This document shows, one piece after another, positions 54,222 through 61,958 of a stretch of 64,000 nucleotides of DNA. The stretch comes from Clostridiales bacterium. GTDB lineage: Bacteria > Bacillota > Clostridia > Christensenellales > Aristaeellaceae. Position 1 is the first letter of the stretch; the number at the start of each line of letters is the position of its first letter. The notes beneath the pieces are model-generated. The model saw only the letters and a list, made by a program, of their open reading frames with translations. It ran no database searches and was not told the DNA's origin. The translations under genes and the position numbers were made by a program. The DNA lies in assembly GCA_015056055.1 (NCBI GenBank), contig SVHC01000005.1, forward strand, positions 1 to 64,000, written 5' to 3'.

Positions 54222-54908
54222 ATGGGTGCATTTGACCGCACCATCCGTCTGGTGGGCGAAGATGCTCAGCAGAAACTTTTTCAATCGCGCATTGCCCTAT
54301 TCGGCCTTGGAGGCGTAGGCTCCTATGTAATGGAAGCCCTTGTCCGCGCAGGCGTAGGAAAAATGCTGTTGGTAGATGGAGATGTGGTGGATGAAACCAA
54401 TCTGAACCGGCAGCTGATTGCAACCGTCGACACCATCGGAAGACCCAAGTGCGATGTTTCCCGCGAAAGGGCGCTTTCCATCAATCCGAATATCACAATC
54501 GACGCACGGCAGGTTTTCTATGACGAAACAACCGCCGATGCATTTGATTTTTCCGAATACGACTGGGTTATCGATGCGATTGATTCCGTATCCTCAAAAG
54601 TTCTTTTGATCGAACGCGCACGTGCTGCAGGCGCACGTGTAATCTCCTCCATGGGCGCGGGAAACAAGCTGCATACGCAGTTTGAAGTTGCCACTCTGGA
54701 AAAAACCAGCGTCTGCCCGCTTGCCCGTCGCATGCGTACGGAAATGAAAAAGCGCGGCATATCCGGCGTAAAGGCTGTCTATTCCAAAGAACTTCCCATC
54801 CAGCCGGAAGACGGAATCCGCGCACCGGCATCCATCTCCTATGTACCCGGAGCAGCAGGGCTTGCACTTGCAGGCGAAGTTATCCGGGAAATCATTGAAA
54901 AAAACTGA
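54222..54908 (+). CDS. tcdA: tRNA threonylcarbamoyladenosine dehydratase
   Basis: This 228-residue E1-like (ThiF/MoeB fold) enzyme converts t6A37 in tRNA to the cyclic form. The dinucleotide motif is GLGGVGSYV (28-36), the DGDVVDETNLNRQL segment and the DAIDSVSSKVLLI block match TcdA, and there are conserved cysteines near the C-terminal third. The start is the ATG at 54222 after GGGGTGG; the frame is open further without a site. Divergent from the GH3 cluster. Confidence 0.92.
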   Translation: MGAFDRTIRLVGEDAQQKLFQSRIALFGLGGVGSYVMEALVRAGVGKMLLVDGDVVDETNLNRQLIATVDTIGRPKCDVSRERALSINPNITIDARQVFYDETTADAFDFSEYDWVIDAIDSVSSKVLLIERARAAGARVISSMGAGNKLHTQFEVATLEKTSVCPLARRMRTEMKKRGISGVKAVYSKELPIQPEDGIRAPASISYVPGAAGLALAGEVIREIIEKN

Positions 54909-54946
54909 CTTTTTTCACTCACACAACATTATAGGAGGCGATATTC

Positions 54947-56347
54947 GTGAGCAGACGTGAAGTACTGAAATACTTTGAAGAGCACAAGGACTACATGAAC
55001 GCGCGTATTGCGGAAGGCATTGAAAAATACCGCAAGGGCGATATTTCCATATCTGTCGTGGATTCAAACGGAAATCCGCTGAACAATGTGACGGTTGAAG
55101 CCGAGCTTTCCAATCACGAATTCAATTTCGGCGCAAATATCTTTATGCTCGACACGCTGATTGACTACGCAAACGAACCTTACGAAGACGGACTTTTTGC
55201 GGAAGGATTCGATATATCCATTCTTTCCAACTACAAGGAAAGAAACGAAATGTTCAAGGAAGAATTCTGCAGACTTCTGAATTTTGCCACGGTTCCTTTT
55301 TACTGGAATGCTCTGGAGCCCAAACAGGGACAGGTACGCTACATCAAAGACGAGCCTCACATTTACCGCCGTCCGACTCCGGCAGACTGTGTTCGCTTTT
55401 GCAAAGAGCATGGTATCCGCATGAAGAGCCACGGCCTTTCATACGACGGAAATACCCCCGACTGGCTGAAGGCCATTGAAGACCCGGAGGAAGTACGCCG
55501 CCTGTACAGCAAGCACATGCAGGAATGCGCCGAACTGTTTGCCGATGATATTCCCGATTGGGAAGTTACCAACGAAACTCTGGCTGTCGACGGCGCATTT
55601 ACCGACCGCACTAAGATTTTCCTTGACGAAGATTTTGTAGAATGGACCTTTAAAGAGGCCAAGAAATACTTCCCGCACAACAAACTGATCATCAACGATT
55701 TCGACGGCGTTACCGTTAACCAATTCCTTGAAAAGCGCAGCTGGTATTACATGCAGATTCGCGAGGAACTTGCCAAAGGTACCCCGATTGAAGGAATCGG
55801 TTTGCAATGTCACTGCCTGTTCTCGCCCGAAAAAGAAGAATTTTTTTCTCAGCGTTACTACAATCCGCGTTTCCTGTATGCAATCATGGATCGCTACGCC
55901 GATTTCGGGCTTCCCCTTCACATCACCGAATGCACCGTTCCCACCTACGGACAAGATGAAGAAAACGAAGAAATTCAGGCTATCATCCTGAAAAATCTTT
56001 ATTCCATCTGGTTCAGCCATCCCGCCATGGATGGTATCGTTTACTGGAACATCATCGATGGTATTATGCCTCTTATAGGCGATATGAGCAATAATAACAC
56101 CTACAACACCGGCGGTCTGATTCGCCTCACAGATATGTCCAAAAAGCCTTCTTGGTATGCCATATATGATCTCATCCATAAAGAGTGGCACACACATGAA
56201 ATTCAGAATACCGGCAATGAAAATTCCGTAGCCTTCCGCGGCTTCTACGGCGATTACCGCGTAAAAATCAAGGTCGGCGATCAAGTCATCGAAAAGACTT
56301 TCTTCGCAGGTAAGAATACCGATAATCGCATCACGCTTACAATCTGA
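54947..56347 (+). CDS. Endo-1,4-beta-xylanase, GH10, intracellular type
   Basis: This 466-residue GH10 enzyme has no signal peptide. Residues ~30-75 are a short beta domain, followed by the TIM barrel. The acid/base is E210 in DWEVTNETLAVD and the nucleophile is E328 in LHITECTVP. A small C-terminal beta domain follows from about 405. Intracellular GH10 enzymes act on imported xylo-oligomers, which fits the neighbouring GH3 genes. GTG start with TAGGAGGC upstream. Its terminator is strong. Confidence 0.9.
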   Translation: MSRREVLKYFEEHKDYMNARIAEGIEKYRKGDISISVVDSNGNPLNNVTVEAELSNHEFNFGANIFMLDTLIDYANEPYEDGLFAEGFDISILSNYKERNEMFKEEFCRLLNFATVPFYWNALEPKQGQVRYIKDEPHIYRRPTPADCVRFCKEHGIRMKSHGLSYDGNTPDWLKAIEDPEEVRRLYSKHMQECAELFADDIPDWEVTNETLAVDGAFTDRTKIFLDEDFVEWTFKEAKKYFPHNKLIINDFDGVTVNQFLEKRSWYYMQIREELAKGTPIEGIGLQCHCLFSPEKEEFFSQRYYNPRFLYAIMDRYADFGLPLHITECTVPTYGQDEENEEIQAIILKNLYSIWFSHPAMDGIVYWNIIDGIMPLIGDMSNNNTYNTGGLIRLTDMSKKPSWYAIYDLIHKEWHTHEIQNTGNENSVAFRGFYGDYRVKIKVGDQVIEKTFFAGKNTDNRITLTI

Positions 56348-56358
56348 TTTCCATACAA

Positions 56359-56392
56359 AATGCGCCGCGCAAAAATTGCGCGGCGCATTTTT
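56359..56392. terminator. Terminator between xylanase and azlD
   Basis: Perfect 14-bp stem (56359-56372 with 56376-56389), 3-base loop, T-run on the plus strand; convergent genes share it. Confidence 0.88.
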
Positions 56393-56401
56393 ATGCTCAA
56401 A

Positions 56402-56716
56402 TCAACCGATACCCGGAATCAGCTCTACCAGAAAAACCACGGCACAAACAGATACCGCAACCACGAACAGGGAACCACCCTTCCAGGCGATCAAGGAACC
56501 TGCTACAAGTGCTGCCGCACCGGAAATGGGAGACTGCGTGCAGCGCAGAATCGCAGGGAATGTCATAACAGTAAGCGTTACATACGGAACATAGTACAGA
56601 AACGAACGAATCAGAGGATTTGTGATTTCCTTCTTTGCAAATACCAAAGGTCCTACACGCAGCGCAAATGTCACCAGCGCCATAAAGAACAGATAAATGT
56701 AAATGTTGCCGCTCAT
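56402..56716 (-). CDS. azlD: Branched-chain amino acid exporter small subunit AzlD
   Basis: This 104-residue protein has three or four membrane segments and the AzlD pattern (MALVTFALRVGPLVFA near the N-terminus, YYVPYVTLTVMTFPAI). It partners AzlC in exporting branched-chain amino acids. It overlaps azlC by four bases. Confidence 0.92.
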   Translation of the reverse strand: MSGNIYIYLFFMALVTFALRVGPLVFAKKEITNPLIRSFLYYVPYVTLTVMTFPAILRCTQSPISGAAALVAGSLIAWKGGSLFVVAVSVCAVVFLVELIPGIG

Positions 56717-57426
56717 TCCCTGACCTCCTTAATCGGACGCAGAATCGCCGCCGCAAGAGAAATTCCAACCGTAAGCACAATCGTGATAATGCCTTCGGAC
56801 ATAAAGCTGAAACACGGAACTGTATTGAATATCATGCTGAGTACCATGGAAATCAGAACCACATACAGCACGGTACGATTCTGCTTCGTCATGGGCGTTA
56901 CAACAGCAATAAACATGCCGTAAAGACCCACGGAAAGCGCACTGAGAAGTTCCGCCGTCAGAAGGTTTCCGATGATAACGCCCAGGAATGTACCAACCGA
57001 CCAACCCGGCAGCGCGACCGTCATCGCGCCGAAAACATATGCCGGAGGCACGTATCCCGGATGCGATATCGAAATACCAAACACTTCATCCGTAAGATCA
57101 TAGCCCATAAGAATGCGTTTCCATACAGGCACATCCGGCGCAACCTTCTGTGTCATCGCAAAGGACATCAGAAGATATCTTGCATTTGCCACAAGCACCA
57201 TAATCGCCGCTTCAATATAGCCTGCGCCTGCGGAAATCGCGCTGAATGCCGCGTAGCCGCCCGCAGATGCATTCAGTAAAAAGCTGGACAGTCCCGCCTG
57301 AAATGCCGTAAGACCGGCATTTTTTGCCGCAATTCCCAGCGTAAAGGACACTGCCAGATATCCCATCATGATCGGGATACCGTCGCGAATGCCACGCGTA
57401 AAGTTCTCCATCGTGGTTTTTTTCAT
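56713..57426 (-). CDS. azlC: Branched-chain amino acid exporter large subunit AzlC
   Basis: This 237-residue integral membrane protein has GIRDGIPIMMGYLAVSFTLG near the N-terminus and ANARYLLMSFAMTQK and LTDEVFGIS, motifs of AzlC. It pairs with AzlD to export leucine, isoleucine and valine or analogs. The ribosome site is GGGAG. It has its own promoter and is not linked to the glycan genes. Confidence 0.93.
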   Translation of the reverse strand: MKKTTMENFTRGIRDGIPIMMGYLAVSFTLGIAAKNAGLTAFQAGLSSFLLNASAGGYAAFSAISAGAGYIEAAIMVLVANARYLLMSFAMTQKVAPDVPVWKRILMGYDLTDEVFGISISHPGYVPPAYVFGAMTVALPGWSVGTFLGVIIGNLLTAELLSALSVGLYGMFIAVVTPMTKQNRTVLYVVLISMVLSMIFNTVPCFSFMSEGIITIVLTVGISLAAAILRPIKEVRE

Positions 57427-57458
57427 CCGTAAGCCACTCCCATAAAAACATATCCTTT

Positions 57459-57487
57459 AGTGTACGCACTTTAGTTTAACTTGTCAA
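57459..57487 (-). promoter_or_regulatory. Promoter of azlCD
   Basis: Minus strand TTGACA (complement of 57482-57487), 17-base spacer, TACACT (complement of 57459-57464). Confidence 0.75.
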
Positions 57488-57520
57488 ATACCTCCATATA
57501 AAATCAATATAAAACATTGA

Positions 57521-57553
57521 AAAGGGATCGTTCCAATCTGAAACGATCCCTTT
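57521..57553 (-). terminator. Terminator of the DUF1540 gene
   Basis: 12-bp perfect stem (57521-57532 with 57542-57553), 9-base loop, short T-rich tail on the minus strand. Confidence 0.7.
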
Positions 57554-57565
57554 CGATCTACCCGT

Positions 57566-57730
57566 TTACTTGCGCTTGTAACTGCCGCAGCAGCTTTCTT
57601 CGGAGTCCTTGCCGGAGCAGCAGCCCTGGCAGGGCTCTATCTGGATAGCTTCCAGAGAGCAGTAGTCCTGACCCTCGCAATGGAAACGGCAGCTTGCAAC
57701 ACGGCAGCGGATATCAGCATTGGGTTTCAT
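57566..57730 (-). CDS. DUF1540 small cysteine-rich protein
   Basis: This 54-residue protein contains eight cysteines in the DUF1540 spacing (RCRVASCRFHCEGQDYCSL, then CQGCCSGKDSEESCC). Such proteins are short metal-binding or spore-associated proteins of unknown role. The start at 57730 has GGGAGGAAATCGT upstream; a longer frame to 57910 lies within the antisense of the next gene and lacks a site. Confidence 0.88.
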   Translation of the reverse strand: MKPNADIRCRVASCRFHCEGQDYCSLEAIQIEPCQGCCSGKDSEESCCGSYKRK

Positions 57731-57789
57731 ACGATTTCCTCCCTGTATTGATATTTGCTTTCGCAAGATACAGGATTCCCCGCTCCCCG

Positions 57790-58956
57790 CTAAATATGCA
57801 CGCACCATGTTCCCCATACAAGAAATACCATTGCTGCTCCCAGAAGAACGGCTTCCCATGTATGCACGCGCCGGTTTCTGCCCGAAACCAGAAAATACGC
57901 CAGCACGCACGGAATCAAATCCGCCGTATAGCGAAGTCCCATTTGGAAACCGCCAAAGGATTTATGCAGCATCAAAAGAAACAACTGCACGAAAAACGCA
58001 ATCACCGCAGCAATCTGCGCAGGCTTCATTTTCCTTTTGACAACATCCATAATTATCCAGATGCCGAACAGAATGAAAACGGGATTTGCCATAAACATAT
58101 TAAAGCCGAATTTCACAAATTCACCGTTTGAAAACGGTTTTCCGGCAAAAACCAGCTTTATATTGTTCCACAGATACGCCAGCGAAAACTGTCCGTTTTC
58201 CGAGCGGGTAAATTCCGGCAGATAATTATGCCCGAATTCGAAGAAATTGCCAAACCTCGCCAGATTGTACAATCCATAGCACATACCGATGCAAAGCCCT
58301 GCACACACGCCCGGTATCCACTTTTTCAGCGGTACTTTTCGGTGCAAAAGCAGCGCCGCTACCGCAAGTCCGGCAATGGCATTAAACGGTCTGCAGCCAA
58401 CAGCCAAGGCATACAGCGCAAGGCTCCATGTGGCTTTTCCCCGGTTTGCAAGGACAACTGCCAGCACCGTCAGAAGGAATGCCAGGAGCTGTGCCTGATA
58501 CCAAACCGCGCCCAGAAGCATCAGCGGCAGAAAAGACGAGGCAACCACAAAGAATGTTGCCCAGAAAAGCCCCGCGCCGATTTTTCCCTTTCGCGATACC
58601 GCCCAGTAAACCGCTGCAAACGCACCCAGAGCGTACAGCTTTACTACGAGGTTGTCCGGCGTATTTTGCCCAAACACAAACGAAAGCAGCCACATCGGAA
58701 CCGAAGGAACCGGCGGAAAACTTACATAATAGTTTCCCTCAAAGATCGCAAGTTCCAGATGTGGATAGTCATGCGGCAGATGCACCTGCCCCTCTCGCCA
58801 TGCAAGCGCCTGAAGCGTATAGGTATTGTACGCATTCGATCCCGCCGGGTCATATCCGCAAACGCGACTAAACAGGCACAGCGCCGCCATCAAAACGGCG
58901 AGCGCTGCGACCAGTGCTAAAATTCTTTTTTTGTTCAGCGTACGAAGTTCGTCCAT
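57790..58956 (-). CDS. GT-C-like multi-pass membrane protein (unknown)
   Basis: This 388-residue protein has about ten membrane segments. A long extracytoplasmic loop after the first helix (NAYNTYTLQALAWREGQ, then YPHLELAIFEGNYYVSFPP) is of the kind found in GT-C membrane glycosyltransferases that use lipid-linked sugars. No catalytic Asp can be assigned with certainty. It overlaps the flavoprotein gene by 22 bases. It is not obviously related in sequence to the larger membrane protein at 40512. Confidence 0.7.
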   Translation of the reverse strand: MDELRTLNKKRILALVAALAVLMAALCLFSRVCGYDPAGSNAYNTYTLQALAWREGQVHLPHDYPHLELAIFEGNYYVSFPPVPSVPMWLLSFVFGQNTPDNLVVKLYALGAFAAVYWAVSRKGKIGAGLFWATFFVVASSFLPLMLLGAVWYQAQLLAFLLTVLAVVLANRGKATWSLALYALAVGCRPFNAIAGLAVAALLLHRKVPLKKWIPGVCAGLCIGMCYGLYNLARFGNFFEFGHNYLPEFTRSENGQFSLAYLWNNIKLVFAGKPFSNGEFVKFGFNMFMANPVFILFGIWIIMDVVKRKMKPAQIAAVIAFFVQLFLLMLHKSFGGFQMGLRYTADLIPCVLAYFLVSGRNRRVHTWEAVLLGAAMVFLVWGTWCVHI

Positions 58957-59564
58957 GCACGTTCTTCCATCTCGGGAGCGGTGATACCGGCTGCGCGACC
59001 GGCTTCAAGGCACTTGAGCAGCCAAGCCATGTTGTTGCCCAGCACGCGCATGGTCTGCATGCCTTCCAGATCCTGCTTAACTTCTTCTGCTTCTGCGCCG
59101 TGAACCATGGTCCAGTACTGGGAATTCACAACGATCATCTGAGAAATGGTGGGATACTTCATCAGCTGCTCGATAGCTGCGGTGGAACCGGCACGGCGGC
59201 AGGATACAACAACAGCAGCGGGCTTGCCGCGATATACGCTGGGATCAGCTGCAAAGAATGCGCGATCCAGCATGGACGTGATGCTGCCGGAAGCAGAGCC
59301 GTAATGTACCGGAGAACCGAATACGATACCATCGGCTTCCTTAGCGCGGGCGATAAACTGATTTACCTTGTCATCATCGAATGCGCAGCAGCCACCGGTG
59401 GTTTCGCAGCCAAAGCAGGCGGCACAGCCACGGATGGGATCGGAACCCACGTCAAAAATTTCCCATTCAACGCCGTTCTTTTCCAGTGCGCCGGCGATTT
59501 CCATCAGGGCGGTGTAGGTGCATCCTTTTGCATTCGGGCTTCCGTTGACAAGCAGTACTTTCAT
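58935..59564 (-). CDS. Flavodoxin-type NADPH-dependent FMN reductase family protein
   Basis: This 209-residue protein has the flavin-binding start MKVLLVNGSPNAKGCT, a CGC-type motif CAACFGC followed by GGCCAF, and the FGSPVHYGSASGSITSMLDR loop. It belongs to the iron-sulfur-containing flavoprotein and flavodoxin-like families that reduce quinones or iron. The start at 59564 has GAGAGGAG before it. Co-directional with the membrane protein behind it. Confidence 0.9.
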   Translation of the reverse strand: MKVLLVNGSPNAKGCTYTALMEIAGALEKNGVEWEIFDVGSDPIRGCAACFGCETTGGCCAFDDDKVNQFIARAKEADGIVFGSPVHYGSASGSITSMLDRAFFAADPSVYRGKPAAVVVSCRRAGSTAAIEQLMKYPTISQMIVVNSQYWTMVHGAEAEEVKQDLEGMQTMRVLGNNMAWLLKCLEAGRAAGITAPEMEERAWTNFVR

Positions 59565-59585
59565 GTGTGTTTCTCCTCTCACAAA

Positions 59586-59723
59586 TCAATCTTTGTACAG
59601 TGTTTCCATCATATCATGCTGCAGCCGCGCCACGACTTTCGGTGCGCTTCCGCCGATATACGCTTCATCCAACCATTCTGCTGTTGTATCATCCAAGTAT
59701 ATGCATTGATAAACAACCTTATG
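59586..59723 (-). pseudogene. Coding-like fragment without a start codon
   Basis: One minus-strand frame is open between a TAG and a TGA and reads YLDDTTAEWLDEAYIGGSAP then KVVARLQHDMMETLYKD. It has codon use like real genes but no ATG or GTG start and no ribosome site. It sits in the leader of the flavoprotein gene. I do not recognise the family; it looks like the tail of a lost gene. Confidence 0.35.
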
Positions 59724-59730
59724 CTATTCT

Positions 59731-59759
59731 ATGATACCGCATTTTTGAAAAAAAGTAAA
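59731..59759 (-). promoter_or_regulatory. Candidate promoter of the flavoprotein gene
   Basis: Minus strand TTTACT (complement of 59754-59759), 17-base spacer, TATCAT (complement of 59731-59736). Confidence 0.4.
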
Positions 59760-59771
59760 TCCCAAAATCCC

Positions 59772-59800
59772 TTGTCAAGCCGCAAAAATTCCCGTATAAT
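59772..59800 (+). promoter_or_regulatory. Promoter of the fucosidase gene
   Basis: TTGTCA (59772-59777), 17-base spacer, TATAAT (59795-59800), 34 bases before the ATG. Confidence 0.75.
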
Positions 59801-59834
59801 CTTCTTATAACAATGCAAAGGAGGCCGCTTCTTT

Positions 59835-61142
59835 ATGAAAGAATTTCTTCGTCAGGCATCACAGGTCATCCCCAGCAAACGTCAGCTTGACTGGTTCAAT
59901 ACGGAGTTTTATGTATTTTCACATTTCGGCGTAAACACCTACACGGGACGCGAATGGGGCGACGGCACAGAATCCCCCGCCATCTTCAACCCCGTCAACC
60001 TGGACTGCGACCAGTGGGTTGCAGCCATCAAAGCCATGGGCGCGCGCGGACTTGTCCTCACCGCCAAACACCATGACGGTTTCTGTCTGTGGCCGTCAAA
60101 ATACACGGAACACTGCGTGAAAAACAGTCCCTGGAAAGACGGCAAAGGCGACGTTGTCCGCGAAGCTTCCGAAGCATGCCGCCGCGCAGGACTCAAATTC
60201 GGCGTTTATCTTTCCCCCTGGGACAGAAATTCCAAGCTGTACGGAACCGATGAATACAACGACTACTATAAAGCACAGCTCACCGAGCTTCTGACCGGTT
60301 ACGGCGAACTTTTCATGGTCTGGTTTGACGAAGCCTGCGGCGAAGGTCCCAACGGCCGTAAGCAGGAATACGACTTTGCCGGATATATCGAACTGATCCG
60401 CAAATATCAGCCCAACGCCTGCATTTTCAACGACCACGGACCCGACGTTCGCTGGGTCGGCAATGAAGCCGGTACCGCCCGCTTTGCGGAATGGGCTGTC
60501 ATGCCGAAGGAGCTCACGCACCGCTGCGAAGTACAGACCGGCCCTGCGCCGCTTTTCGGCGAACTTTCTCTGGATGGAATCTACAACACCCTTCCCGACC
60601 TTGGCGCTCTTTCAAACATCATCTTCTCTGAAGGTCTGACCTTCTGCCCTTCTGAAATCGATATGTCCATCCGTCCCGGCTGGTTCTATCATCCGGAAGA
60701 AGAGCCGCACTCTCTTGAACGCCTGCAGAATACATATATCACCAGTGTCGGCGGCAACGCAGGTTTCCACCTGAACATTCCCCCGAACAGGGATGGTCTC
60801 TATGACGAAAAGGACGTTGCCCGCATGAAGGAACTGGGCGACTGGATTCGCTCCACTTTTAGCAATCCCATTCCTTCTGTATGGAAGCAGGATGGACAGG
60901 ACTTTATCGTCACGCTGGAAAGCGCTCAGCCCGTAAAGTATGTCGTTCTCCGCGAAGATATTGCCCGCGGTCAGCGCGTTGAAGCATTCTCCATCGATGA
61001 CGGTAACTGGTGGAATATTTATGACGGTACCACCATCGGCAATAAGCGTATCTGCCCGGTTAAGACAGATTCCGGCACTCTGCGCATCCGCATACGCTCT
61101 ACACGCGGTGAAGTTCTGATGAAATCCATTGAACTCTACTGA
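59835..61142 (+). CDS. Alpha-L-fucosidase, GH29
   Basis: This 435-residue GH29-type enzyme has no signal peptide. It carries GARGLVLTAKHHDGFCLWPS, the YLSPWDRN segment, and the nucleophile D165 in FMVWFDEACGEGP. A short C-terminal beta domain follows (from ~350, GQDFIVTLESAQPVKYVVL). It removes alpha-fucose from imported glycans. AAAGGAGG precedes the ATG. The family contains fucosidases of differing linkage, which sequence alone does not separate. Confidence 0.9.
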   Translation: MKEFLRQASQVIPSKRQLDWFNTEFYVFSHFGVNTYTGREWGDGTESPAIFNPVNLDCDQWVAAIKAMGARGLVLTAKHHDGFCLWPSKYTEHCVKNSPWKDGKGDVVREASEACRRAGLKFGVYLSPWDRNSKLYGTDEYNDYYKAQLTELLTGYGELFMVWFDEACGEGPNGRKQEYDFAGYIELIRKYQPNACIFNDHGPDVRWVGNEAGTARFAEWAVMPKELTHRCEVQTGPAPLFGELSLDGIYNTLPDLGALSNIIFSEGLTFCPSEIDMSIRPGWFYHPEEEPHSLERLQNTYITSVGGNAGFHLNIPPNRDGLYDEKDVARMKELGDWIRSTFSNPIPSVWKQDGQDFIVTLESAQPVKYVVLREDIARGQRVEAFSIDDGNWWNIYDGTTIGNKRICPVKTDSGTLRIRIRSTRGEVLMKSIELY

Positions 61143-61278
61143 TGATCTTACAAAACCAGTAAGGCTGCAAGTCACATGAACCCGGAAAGATCCTGTGGCG
61201 CCGTTGTATTCACCCGAACTTTCTAAGCGGCTTCCGTCATCAGGAAGAATATGCATTTCCGACAAAACAGCAGTAGCA
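61143..61278 (+). other. Unexplained 3' region with several small stems
   Basis: No gene is visible. Local pairings suggest a structured RNA: CTTAC/GTAAG, GTCACA with TGTGGC enclosing ~17 bases, and CTTCC/GGAAG with a 7-base loop. It ends at the strong terminator hairpin. It may simply be a 3' UTR, or a small RNA. Confidence 0.35.
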
Positions 61279-61315
61279 AGCGGGACGGCTGCATAGATGC
61301 AGCCGTCCCGCTTTT
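61279..61315 (+). terminator. Terminator after fucosidase
   Basis: Perfect 16-bp stem (61279-61294 with 61297-61312), tiny loop, T-run. Confidence 0.85.
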
Positions 61316-61343
61316 CGATATGAAAAAGTCGCCGAATTTCAAA

Positions 61344-61372
61344 TTGCATTCTGCCAAAGCGTTCCTTATAAT
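61344..61372 (+). promoter_or_regulatory. Promoter of the MerR-like gene
   Basis: TTGCAT (61344-61349), 17-base spacer, TATAAT (61367-61372), 45 bases before the ATG. Confidence 0.7.
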
Positions 61373-61417
61373 GTAAGTATAGCGTTTCCAATCTCGCTAT
61401 ACGAAAGGAGCATCTTT

Positions 61418-61870
61418 ATGACGGATACAGGAAACTATTATGTTTTGAATCATCTGGTGCTGATTACCGGACTTACAGACCGCACACTGCGCAGCTATAT
61501 CGCATCCGGAATCCTTCAGGGCGAAAAAATCAATGGTCTTTGGCATTTTACGCCTGAGCAGGTGGAAAACTTCATCCGCCATCCGGCAGTGCTCCCCAGC
61601 ATTCAGGCCAAAAGAAATGCATTGGTGCATGATTTTCTCCTGGACACCTACAAATCCCAGCCGGAAGCATGCATCATTCTGGATATGCCCGGAGCAAACC
61701 GCGTAAAAGTGGCTGAATACTTTTGCTACCGTATCAACACAGAAAATTTCCGTGACATCCACTTTTCCTACGATTGCGTGGAAGGAATTCCCCGCGTCAT
61801 TCTGAAGGGAAAAACCGAAGATGTTCTGAACCTGACAAACGGTTATTATCAGGATCACCCCATAGAATAG
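61418..61870 (+). CDS. MerR-like helix-turn-helix protein
   Basis: This 150-residue protein has an N-terminal winged-helix of the MerR type (LVLITGLTDRTLRSYIASGI, then GLWHFTPEQVENFI) and a ~90-residue C-terminal domain of unclear fold. There is no effector domain I recognise. It may bind DNA, but whether it regulates the fucosidase or other genes is unknown. Clean ribosome site AAAGGAG. Confidence 0.82.
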   Translation: MTDTGNYYVLNHLVLITGLTDRTLRSYIASGILQGEKINGLWHFTPEQVENFIRHPAVLPSIQAKRNALVHDFLLDTYKSQPEACIILDMPGANRVKVAEYFCYRINTENFRDIHFSYDCVEGIPRVILKGKTEDVLNLTNGYYQDHPIE

Positions 61871-61886
61871 ATCCTCATTCCTGCAA

Positions 61887-61917
61887 AAAACACCTGCATA
61901 TCGCTTGCAGGTGTTTT
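61887..61917. terminator. Bidirectional terminator
   Basis: 12-bp perfect stem (61887-61898 with 61906-61917) with T-runs on both strands between convergent genes. Confidence 0.88.
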
Positions 61918-61958
61918 TCATATTCTCTATAAATCTGTACGCCGGACACATCCGCTTA

